In this document: positions 48,119-56,256 of the stretch, piece after piece
Layout of the letters: each line of letters opens with the position of its first letter
Position numbering within the stretch: position 1 is the stretch's first letter
From: RPQJ01 sp963846885
GTDB taxonomy: Bacteria; Pseudomonadota; Gammaproteobacteria; Steroidobacterales; Steroidobacteraceae
Length of the DNA stretch: 64,000 bases
Direction of reading: 5' to 3'
NCBI GenBank assembly: GCA_963846885.1
Contig: CAWJXS010000022.1
Location: forward strand, 1-64,000
Position numbers and translations under genes: made by a program
The notes under the pieces: generated by a model
Databases searched by the model: none
Seen by the model: only the letters and a program-made list of their open reading frames with translations
What the model was told of the DNA's origin: nothing

Positions 48119-49380
48119 CTAGAGCGCCGCTCCCTCAACCGCAATCCTGCCGTCGCTGACGACGAGACGCGGCTCGAAGAACGTCTTGCTGTCGGCGAGC
48201 GGGTCGCCGTCGTACGCCACGAGATCGGCTTCGATACCCACGCGGATGCTGCCGGTGCGGCCTTCGACGCCGATGCACGCGCGCGCCGTTGAGCGTCGCC
48301 GCCGTGATCGACTCCAGCGGCGTCAAGCCGATGTGCTCGCGCAGCATCGCGATTTCGTGCGCGATCCGGATCCGGCCGGTGTCGTCCTTGTCGGCATAGC
48401 TGCCGTCGGTCGCGGCAGCGATCGTGATGCCCAGCGCGTGCGCCTTGCGCACGGCCGCGCGCAGCGGGCCCATCATCGATTGCGTGCGCAACTGCAACGC
48501 CACGTCCTCGGCCGAGTTGCCCTGCGGATCGCCGAGCGGGCTCATCACGGCCAGCGTCGGCACGAAGAACGTGCCGCGGCGCTTCATCTCGTCGAGCGTC
48601 GCATCGTCGACCCAGGTGCCGTGCTCGATGCTGCGGACGCCGGCGCGCACCGCGGCAGCGGCCCCTTCGCGGGCGTGCGCATGCGCCGCAACGTAGAGGC
48701 CCTTCTTCGCGGCCTCGGTGACGGCCGCGCGGATTTCGTCCTCGGTGAGTTCCTGCTTGCGCGGGTCGGTGCTGGCGAGGCCGGCCCGCTCGCTGGCGCC
48801 GACCTTGATCACGTCGGCGCCCTTCGCGATCAGCGCGCGAGTCGCCTCCGCAATGCGGTCCGGGCCGCGCAACTCGCCGTCGATCGCGTCGCCGAACTGC
48901 GGGTAGACCTCGTAGAACGCGATGCCGGGCTTCGGGCGGATGTGCCCCGGCGAGACGAGGAGATCGGGTCCAGGCACGTGCCCGGCGCGAATGAGGTCGC
49001 GCGTCCCCATCGCCTGCAGGTTCGTGTCGCCAAGCACCCGCGACGTCGTCACGCCCGACTGCAGCGCACGCAGCGCCGCGGCAGGGGACTCGATGTGGGA
49101 ATGCGCGTCGATCAGTCCGGGCAGCAGGTAACGTCCGCCGAGGTCGATCTGTCGCACGCCGGTCGTGGCGGCGGGTGCCCGCTCGACGATCGAGGCGATC
49201 TTGCCGCCGCGCACGGTGACCGTGACGCCCTTGCGTGGCGCGGCGCCCGTGCCATCGACCAGCGTGACGTTCACGCAGGTCGAGATCCTGCGCCGACGCC
49301 GTCCGAGCGCGCTGCCAGCAGCCCGAACACAGGCAACCGGCGACGGCTGCGACCAGAACCCTGCGACCCGCAATGAACAT
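48119..49380 (-). CDS. Amidohydrolase-family lipoprotein (frameshifted)
   Basis: Metal-dependent hydrolase of the amidohydrolase superfamily, about 420 residues. MFIAGRRVLVAAVAGCLCSG followed by Cys is a probable lipoprotein signal. After a frame change near 49280 come VNVTLVDGTGAAPRKGVTVT, LPGLIDAHSHIESPAAALRA (HxH metal ligands), VIKVGASERAGLAS, GLYVAAHAHAREGAAAAVRA and VRSIEHGTWVDD (His ligands) and AATDGSYADKDDTGRI (Asp). A second frame change near 48290 restores RTGSIRVGIEADLVAYDGDP and DSKTFFEPRLVVSDGRIAVE. Most like imidazolonepropionase/prolidase-type exported amidohydrolases. It lies 64 bases after the first Rieske gene, in the same direction. Confidence 0.86.
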
Positions 49381-49444
49381 GCTTCGACTCCCCGCGTGAA
49401 ACCGGCGCCTACCTTATACCGGAACGCAGGAATCGGTCGCGGGG

Positions 49445-50832
49445 CTACCGCGACGGTGTCAGGGCTGCAGGTAGCGTGTCGAGCGTCTGGTGGAAATGCC
49501 GGATCCGGCTTTCCTGATAGGCGCCGAGCTGCACGCGACCCGTTGCCGGAGGCCACGCAGGCCTTCCTGCACGTAGGGCATGTTGCTCATGTCCTGGTCG
49601 ATGACCGGACCCGAGGATCGGCAACTCCTTGGCGTCCGACCAGGCCTCGTCGTCGCGCAGCCAGTGCACGGGCACGGGCCTCGGCCGCGGCTGGCCGCGC
49701 TCGGGCCGCTTCAGGATCATGACTTCCATGACGCACGAGCCGACGTCGCGGCCATGCGGGCGCCAGCGGTAGACGATGTTCGGCGCGAAGCCGCCCCACG
49801 GCGAGAAGTTCGGAAACACGTTGTAGACGATCGCGTCGAGCGTTTCGGCGTCGGTCACGTCGCTGAAGTCGCCTTCGAAGGCCCGGCCGAACGCACGACG
49901 GTTCAGGTCGCCCAGCATTGCGCGCGGCCCGCGTGCCTCTTGCGCAGTCACGGCGCCCAACGCGCCTGGCTTGCGGCCCATCAGCTGCAGCATGCCGTCC
50001 AGCGTCTGTTGCGGATCCACTTTCCCGCTGCCGAGGTGCGGGCTCGGCGCGCCGAACGCAGCGAGGTTGCGGCTCACGTGCTCGCCGTAGACGTCGTACT
50101 GCGAGTTCGCGTCCGCGATGATCGACAGGATCTGCGGGTGCGTCGCAATGACGTGGTACGACTCCATGAACGCTTCCTGGGCCACTTTCCAGTTGCAGCG
50201 GATGACCTTCGCGACGTGCACCGCCTTCCAGCAGTCCTCGAGGCGCCAGCGCTCGAAGTGGTCGCGGCACGACCTCGAGGTACTGCTCGAGGGAAATCGC
50301 GCCGGCATCCAAGTTGACGAAGACGAAGCCGCCCCACGTGCCGACTCGCGCCTCGGGCAGGCGGAAGTCGCCATCGCCGACGTGCTCGAAATCCCATCGG
50401 CACGGGATCGAACGCACGCTGCCGTCGAGCTGCCAGCTGAAGCCGTGAAACGGGCAGCGGAAGTGCTCGACGTGCTCGTCCGCCAGCAGCAGCTTGCGCC
50501 CGCGATGCGTGCAGGAATTGTGGAACGCGCGGATCGATCCGTCGGCCTGGCGCGTGACCAGCAGCGACCGACCGACGATGTCGTAGACGACCGTGTCGCC
50601 CGGCTCGGGCAACTCCTCTTCGCGGCACGCCATCTGCCAGACGCGCGTCCACATCCGCTCGACTTCGAGGTCGAAGAACGCCTGCGAGGTGTAGCGCGAC
50701 GCATCGAGCGGATCGTTGCCGAGGTCACGCCACGAGCGCTCGAGCAGCGATCGCGGCACCTCGCGGCTGTCCTGCGCGAGGTAGTCCTGGTAACTGGGTA
50801 CCGCGCCCGCGACCCTGCTTCGGTTCAGTCAC
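49445..50832 (-). CDS. Rieske oxygenase alpha subunit 1 (frameshifted)
   Basis: Rieske non-haem iron oxygenase, about 455 residues. GTG 50832 starts VTEPKQ; the frame changes near 50810 to VAGAVPSYQDYLAQDSREVP and RSLLERSWRDLGNDPLDASR. The Rieske cluster is CTHRGRKLLLADEHVEHFRC followed by PFHGF (C-x-H, C-x2-H). The mononuclear iron motif is in EAFMESYHVIATHPQIL. Other frame changes lie near 50275 and between 49530 and 49610, with the end GAYQESRIRHFHQTLDTLPA. Relatives hydroxylate aromatic rings or N-methyl groups, including GbcA glycine betaine monooxygenase. It needs a reductase, which is not seen here. It starts 15 bases after the second Rieske gene. Confidence 0.88.
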
Positions 50833-50847
50833 GACTGTTGCCTGCCG

Positions 50848-52055
50848 TCAGTCCGTGGCGAGCCACGGATCGAGCATCGGCCGCACGCGCAGCTCCGGCG
50901 GCACGTGCTCCGGCCCGATGCGACGATCGAGCTCTTCGTGCCAGTGGTAGATGCGCCGCTCCTGGTACGACAGGTAGATGCCCCTGAAGCCGCCGGTCTC
51001 GACGGACTCCTGGATACGCGGCGCGAACTGCGTGTCTTCCTCGAGGATGCGCTCGAAGTTCGACATGCGCGTGGGCCAGAGCTCGTGGCCCTCGGCGCCG
51101 TCGGGCGCGAACCAGTGCACGTCCACCGTCATGCTGCGGGCGGTCTTGGGCCAGAACGTGATGAACGGCGTGCCGGTGGCGGCGGGCGGCGTGATGAGGT
51201 TCGGGTAGAAGTTGTACGACGGGTTCTGGTTCAGGAAGATCTGCTCGGCCGTGGGCACTTCGGGCATGCCGACCGCGCCGGGATCACGCCATTCCGCGCG
51301 ACGGTGCGGCGTGCACATCATCGAATTGCCGTGCGGCCACAGCACGATGTGCGTGCCGCGCGAATCGAGGAAGCGGTCCACGGTCTGCGGGTGGATCGAC
51401 TTCAGGTGATAGGTCTCGAGGAACGCGTCGAGCAGGATCTTGACGTTGCAGGCGATCTCGAAGCTCGAGCTCGCGATGTGCCGGATGCTGTCGAAGCCCA
51501 GGTTTTCGAGGTGCTGCGGGATCGGGCCCAGCGATTCGAGCAGCGGCGCCGCCTGCGGGTCTTCGTTGATGAACACGAAGTTGCCGAACTGCTCGCAGCG
51601 CACCTCGTTGAGGCCGAAGCAGGACGTGTCCATGCCCGGGAAATCACGTTTCTCGCGCACCGCAGTGAGCCGGCCGCGAGGTCGTAGGTCCAGCCGTGGT
51701 AGCGGCAGAAGAAGCCCTTGGTCTCGCCCTGCTCCTTCTCGACCAGCGGCGCACCACGATGCCGGCAGGTGTTGTAGTAGGCGCGGATGCGATTCTCTTT
51801 GTCGCGCACGATGATGATCGGCGCGCCGGTCTTGCGCCATAGCCGGTAGCTGCCGGGACGCGGCAGCTCGTCGACGTGCAGCGCATAGAGCCAGGAGCGC
51901 TTCCAGAGGTACTGCTGCTCCAGTTCGAGGAACGCGGGGTCGGTATAGCGCCCGCCAGGGATCAGCGGAAGTTCCGGGAAGCCCGGCGGCGGAGCTTCGC
52001 GGCCCTGCTCGTGCTTCATCCCGTCGTACAGGCTGTGTTCGATTTCGGCTCGCAT
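50848..52055 (-). CDS. Rieske oxygenase alpha subunit 2 (frameshifted once)
   Basis: Second Rieske oxygenase alpha subunit, about 400 residues, first gene of the leftward run. MRAEIEHSLYDGMKHEQGRE is followed by YLWKRSWLYALHVDELPRPG and the cluster motif CRHRGAPLVEKEQGETKGFF then CRYHGWTYD. A frame change near 51655 leads to REKRDFPGMDTSCFGLNEVR, and the iron site is LLDAFLETYHLKSIHPQTVD. Downstream TFWPKTARSMTVDVHWFAPD and SYQERRIYHWHEELDRRIGP are typical of GbcA-like and aromatic-ring-hydroxylating alpha subunits. It is clearly different in sequence from subunit 1, so the pair is not a recent duplication; they may form a heteromer or act in sequence. Confidence 0.89.
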
Positions 52056-52186
52056 GGTGACCGATTTCTAGGGCATGCGAATTCCCGCGGACCATGCGTA
52101 AACACCGCAAGGCGGTCCCAGGGTGCCGCCCGCCCTCAGCCGGCTGCTGCCGCCTCGATCGGTGGCAGCAACCGCATCAGCAATGC

Positions 52187-53243
52187 CTATTTCTCGCAGA
52201 CCAGCTGGCCGTTGCTGTTGCCGGCGCGGTAGCTGCTGCACTGGCGCGCTCCGAGGCTGGTCCGCTGCCAGGTGCCGCTGATGGTCTGGCACGTGGCTGT
52301 GAGCGTGCCCGACGCGTCCATGGAGATGTCGCGGCAGGATCTCTGGAACGAGCCCTCCCAGCGATTGTTGCTGGCACCCTGCGATTCGCAGACGAGCTGG
52401 CCGTCGTCGTTGTTGGCGCGACGGTCGTTGCAATTGGCGCGCGTGCGAGGCTGGTGCGCTGCCAGGTGCCGTTCTTCGTCTGGCAGGTGGCCGTGAGTGT
52501 CCCGGACTCGTTCACCGTAATTTCGCGGCAGGACTGCTGGAACGAACCATCCCAGCGGTTGTTGCCCGCATTCGCCCTGCGACTCACAGACCAGCTGGCC
52601 GTTATTGTTGGCGGCCCTGATAGCTTGCTGCAGTTGCGCTGGCGCGAGAGCTTGGTTCGGCACGCCAGGCGCCGCTCGAGTTCTGGCAGCGTCGCCGTGA
52701 GCGTCCCGGACGAGTTCATGGAAATGTCGCGGCAGGACTTCTCGAACGAGCCGTCCCAGCGGTTGCTGACGATGCCCTGCGATTCGCAGACGAGCTGGCC
52801 GTCGTTGTTGCCGGCGCGATAGCGGTCGGTGCATTGCCGCCGCGTGATAGCGCTGCGAATGGACTTGCCGTTCGCCTTGCGGACAGGTGGCGCTGAGCGT
52901 GCCGCGCTCGTTCACGGTGATTTCACGGCACGATGCGCCGTACGACCCGCTCCAGCGGTTGGTGCCGGCATACTCGCCATTCTGTGTCGCAGAACAGCTG
53001 CCCGTTGCGATTGCTGCAGCCCTGGCACGTCGCAGGAGCATGCGGACGTCGAGCGGTATTGGCCGTTATCCTGCCGACACCGGCATACAGCATGCCGCCG
53101 CGAATGGAGCGTTCTGGCAGGTCTGGCGTCAAGGGTCACCCGGCATCGCGGAACTATCGGCGGCGGCCGGTTGCGAATCAGGGCGAAAGCCGCCACGACA
53201 AACAACGGCGCGAAGCGCCGAGCGATTCACTGGCAAACTTCAT
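52187..53243 (-). CDS. Secreted multi-repeat CVNH (cyanovirin-N homology) protein, heavily frameshifted
   Basis: Exported lectin-like protein of about 350 residues. ATG 53243 follows AAGGAGA and starts MKFASESLG, and after an indel LFVVAAFALIATG completes a signal peptide. Four full repeats and one partial follow, each near 64 residues, with consensus NGQLVCESQG..NNRW.GSF, then SCRDISM..SGTLTATCQ, then GTW.RTSL....C.....N. This is the CVNH repeat: the pair SCRDI/LTATC, the central NTSL-like turn and the terminal NGQLVC are its marks. CVNH domains bind high-mannose or related glycans. The gene has an indel in nearly every repeat, yet every repeat's motifs are recoverable. Divergent from the DUF3309 gene. 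Its last unit ends NGQLVCEK at the stop. Confidence 0.82.
52192..53009. repeat. Tandem ~200-bp repeats coding for CVNH units
   Basis: The conserved 25-base segment for NGQLVCE starts at 52192, 52384, 52582, 52782 and 52985, a period of 192-203 bases that fits one CVNH unit. Copies agree closely (GCAGACCAGCTGGCC or GCAGACGAGCTGGCC), so recent internal duplication is likely, and such repeats would also favour assembly errors. Confidence 0.85.
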
Positions 53244-53467
53244 AGCGGTCTCCTTGTGTGCGCGCCACGACCCGAGGGAGACAGACGACAGGTTGCTCCG
53301 GGTATGGCGGCACTGACGCACACGTTACGTAGCGGGCGTCTGCCGGTCTGTACGTTGGCATACAGATGGGGCGGAACGACTCGATCGCGACTACGCCTGA
53401 AGCCTGCCCAGGACCGCCGGTTGTGCACGACGGTTGGCATCGACGTCGAGACTCACAGGTGAACACC

Positions 53468-53627
53468 ATGAGCATCGGCACGATCCTTCTCGTCCTTCTC
53501 GGCATGGCGCTGGTTGGTGTCATCCCGGTATGACCGCATGCGCGCGGCTGGGGCTACGGCCCGAGCGGAATCGTCAGCACGCTGTTCGTGATCGTGCTGG
53601 TATTGTTCCTGCTGGGCCGCTTGTAAC
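53468..53627 (+). CDS. DUF3309 small membrane protein (frameshifted once)
   Basis: A protein of about 52 residues. ATG 53468 gives MSIGTILLVLLGMALVGVIP; one base change of frame near 53532 restores PHARGWGYGPSGIVS and TLFVIVLVLFLLGRL, ending at TAA 53625-53627. This matches DUF3309, whose hallmark is a Trp-Pro-x-S/A-R-GWGYGPSG centre between two membrane spans. Such proteins are common in soil Pseudomonadota and often respond to stress; the role is unknown. Divergent from the CVNH gene. Confidence 0.8.
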
Positions 53628-53727
53628 GTCAGGCACGCGATAGCACTCGCAACTGTGCGACTCGAGGCCAGCGCTGTCATCGACCGCGCCGGCCGACGAC
53701 TACAGCGCCAACCGCGCCCGACGAGCG

Positions 53728-53874
53728 CTACGCGCGCCGGCCTTGAATGACGTTGAGCAGCACGACCACGATCGCGATGACCAGCAGGATGTGGATAAAG
53801 CCGCCCATCGTGTAGGACGTGACCAGGCCCAGGAGCCAGAGGATGATCAGGATGACTGCAACGGTCCACAACAT
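53728..53874 (-). CDS. lmo0937-type small membrane protein
   Basis: Intact 48-residue protein, MLWTVAVILIILWLLGLVTS then YTMGGFIHILLVIAIVVVLL, made of two membrane spans around a short Gly turn and ending IQGRRA. GGAG lies upstream of ATG 53874. The lmo0937 family is widespread, often stress-induced, of unknown function. It converges on the DUF3309 gene. Confidence 0.85.
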   Translation of the reverse strand: MLWTVAVILIILWLLGLVTSYTMGGFIHILLVIAIVVVLLNVIQGRRA

Positions 53875-54288
53875 TTGTGCATCTCCGTTCACTCGACCCG
53901 GTGAGATTCGCGCAGCATCCGACTGCAACATGTCAGGAGGGGTGACGCAAGTCAGCGCATGCGCGGTCGCGGTGTCGGATTCCTTCCCTTCCGCTTTATA
54001 TTCTGCTCTCCGAGCGACCACCAAGGGCTAGGTAGAAATTGGATGTGCTCGCGCCGGCGCACCACCCGCCGCCGCCCATGCGGCTCGGGCATACCAGGCG
54101 TGGCTTCGTTCTCGCATGGGTCAGACGCAGCCGTCTGGAACGCTAGCGTAGACGCTTCGCGACCGCGCGGAGGTCAGTGCCGATATCCTAGGACTGGCCC
54201 ACCGATGGGTCTGTTCACTGGCGTACAGATGGCCCGCAAATGAATCGTCAGGATTAACAGTGGCCCGCCATCAACACGAGGAAGCGCA
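53875..54288. other. Intergenic region, nothing recognised
   Basis: About 414 bases between the divergent lmo0937 and cupin genes. No conserved reading frame, RNA or strong hairpin was recognised. It must contain the promoters for both genes; the AT-richer stretch CCGCTTTATATTCTG near 53990 is the best candidate but is weak. GAGGAAG just before 54289 is the cupin ribosome binding site. Confidence 0.5.
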
Positions 54289-54681
54289 ATGAAAGGCTTC
54301 GGTACAGGACATCGAAAAGCTGGCATCGGCAACGATGCCTTTCGCAGGGTTCTATACACGGCGACGCACTCCCAGCTCGTGCTGATGGCGCTGGCGCCAG
54401 GTGAAGAGATCGGCGCGGAAGTCCACCAGCTCGACCAGTTCTTCCGCGTCGAGGAAGGGACTGGGGTTGTGGTGATGGACGGCACGCGAACGCCGGTGAA
54501 GCCTGGCTTCGCGATCGTCGTGCCCATGGGCGCGAATCACAACATCATCAATACCGGTACCACGCCGTTGAAGCTGTACACGGTGTACTCACCGCCGAAT
54601 CACCGCGACCGCGTCGTGCACCACACCCGCGCCGACGCAGAGGCCGACAACGAGCACTTCGACGGCAAGACCTCGGAGTAG
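54289..54681 (+). CDS. Cupin-domain protein
   Basis: Single-domain cupin of 130 residues, intact. The two cupin motifs are PGEEIGAEVHQLDQFFRVEE (motif 1, with Glu and His metal ligands) and GFAIVVPMGANHNIINTGTT (motif 2, with the conserved His), separated by GTGVVVMDGTRTPVKP. The ending is polar (HHTRADAEADNEHFDGKTSE). Cupins of this size are isomerases, dioxygenases or sugar/signal-binding proteins; nothing narrows it here. It converges with the GGDEF gene, ten bases apart. Confidence 0.92.
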   Translation: MKGFGTGHRKAGIGNDAFRRVLYTATHSQLVLMALAPGEEIGAEVHQLDQFFRVEEGTGVVVMDGTRTPVKPGFAIVVPMGANHNIINTGTTPLKLYTVYSPPNHRDRVVHHTRADAEADNEHFDGKTSE

Positions 54682-54691
54682 CCGCACCGAA

Positions 54692-55562
54692 TCAGGGGGC
54701 TGCGCTGCCCCCGGCAGAGCCGAACAGGACGTAGCCGCACGCGCCATTCTTGGCGCGGTACATCGCCGTGTCGGCGTTCCTGACGAGCTGGTCGGCCGTC
54801 GTGCCGTCGCCTGGATACAGGGCGATGCCGATGCTCCCGCGAATGACGAGGCCACGCCCTCCCACCTCGATCGTCCTGGGCAATGTCGCCCAGCACGGCG
54901 ACGGCCTTGCGTTCGACATCAGCCGTGCACTTCGGATTGACCAGCAGGTACAGGAACTCGTCACCGCCAGTGCGGCAGACCGTGTCTTCGTCGCGCGCAT
55001 GTTGCGAGAGACGGTCTGCGATCTGCCGCAGGACGAGGTCGCCCGCGGCGTGGCCATGGCCGTCGTTGACGCTCTTGAAGCCATCGAGGTCGAGGAACAT
55101 CACCGCCAGCGTCCAGCCGTGCCGCTCTGCCAGCGAGATGCCCTGCGTCAGGCGATCATCGAACAGGACGCGGTTGGGCAGTCCCGTTGCCGCGTCATGC
55201 AGCGCACGCAACGTCGCGTGCCTCTCGTCCTCCTGTGCGGTCAACAGCGCTGTCTCGGCTTCCGCCAGGGCTGCGCGCGACCGGGTCAGCGCGACCTCGA
55301 CCTGCTTGATGTCGGCGATGCCCCGGGCCAGGGTGGCGGTGACCTCGTCCAGGTCGTCGGCACACTCCTGCACCGTCGCTTCGACGACCTGGCTGTCCTG
55401 CAACGCCTTGTCGGCGGGCAGCGTCGTCGCGCCATCGGCGATCTCCTGCTGTACCGCGTCGTTCTTCAAGGCCAGGTCGTCCGCGCACGCCTCCACCTTG
55501 GCCTTCACGTCATGGCTCTGCTCCAGCGCCTGCTCCAATGCCGCGGGCGGATCAGAAGTCAT
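54692..55562 (-). CDS. Diguanylate cyclase (GGDEF) with N-terminal coiled coil, frameshifted once
   Basis: Cytoplasmic c-di-GMP synthase, about 290 residues. The first 120 residues are a long helix with heptad-like Leu/Val spacing (LEQALEQSHDVKAKVEACAD, ALTRSRAALAEAETALLTAQ) and no membrane span. The GGDEF domain has LHDAATGLPNRVLFDDRLTQ, FLDLDGFKSVNDGHGHAAGD, the catalytic CRTGGDEFLYLLV and, after a frame change near 54880, RGSIGIALYPGDGTTADQLV and RNADTAMYRAKNGACGYVLF. No RxxD inhibitory site directly upstream of GGDEF is apparent. ATG 55562 overlaps the stop of the superoxide dismutase (ATGA), so translation of the two is coupled. Confidence 0.88.
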
Positions 55563-56201
55563 GCAGCGGCCTCGACCGGGCGGCCGAACCGGCGGGCGGC
55601 CTCCTGCCAGTTGGCGACCTGCCACCAGCAGTCCACGTAATCCGCGCGCTTCTGCTGGTGCTTCAGGTAGTACGCGTGCTCCCAGACGTCGCAGACGAGA
55701 AGCACTGTCTGGTGCGTGCCAAGCACGCAATGGTGATCGGGCAGCGACAACACCTCGAGTGCGTTCTTCCTGGCGTCGGCAACCAGGAACGCCCAGCCTG
55801 AGGCGAAGTGCCCGATCGCGACTTCGCGGAACTTCAAGCGCAAGGCTTCCAGCGAACCGAAGTTCTCCGTCACTGCGTCGAGCAGCGGACCCGTGGGCGC
55901 ATGCTGGCCGGGCGCGCGCGATGAGGCTCCAGAACAATGAGTGATTGAGATGCCCACCGCCGTTGTTGCGCACCGCAGGCCGGATGTCCGGCGGAATACG
56001 GTTCAGGTTTCGCAGCAGGTTCTCGATGGTCCTGCCGTGCAGGCCCGGATGGTCCTTCAGTGCAGCGTTCAGCCGCTCGACGTACACGCGATGGTGCTCG
56101 TCGTGGTGGATGCTCATCGTCCGCGCATCGAAATGCGGCTCGAGCGCGTCCGGCGCAAAGGGCAGCGGAGGAAGCGAAAAAGGATAAGTCTGTGTTGTCA
56201 T
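55559..56201 (-). CDS. Fe/Mn superoxide dismutase (frameshifted once)
   Basis: Converts superoxide to O2 and H2O2. MTTQTYPFSLPPLPFAPDAL is the start, then HFDARTMSIHHDEHHRVYVE (first His ligand), NNGGGHLNHSLFW (second His ligand), DVWEHAYYLKHQQKRADYVD (Asp and His ligands). The frame changes near 55915 after SLFWSLI. GGHLNH is Mn-type, but the residue of the usual Gln (Q146 in Mn enzymes, in the NQD motif) is His here, in SLPDHHCVLGTHQ, by a gap-free alignment of the motif region to the DVWEHAYY block. The start follows AGGAGA; 55 bases separate it from the end of ndvB, and the stop overlaps the next start. Confidence 0.9.
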
Positions 56202-56256
56202 ACGGGGATTCTCCTGTGAGTGCCGGCGACCGCGGTCGCGCAGCGTGGTGTTGCCC

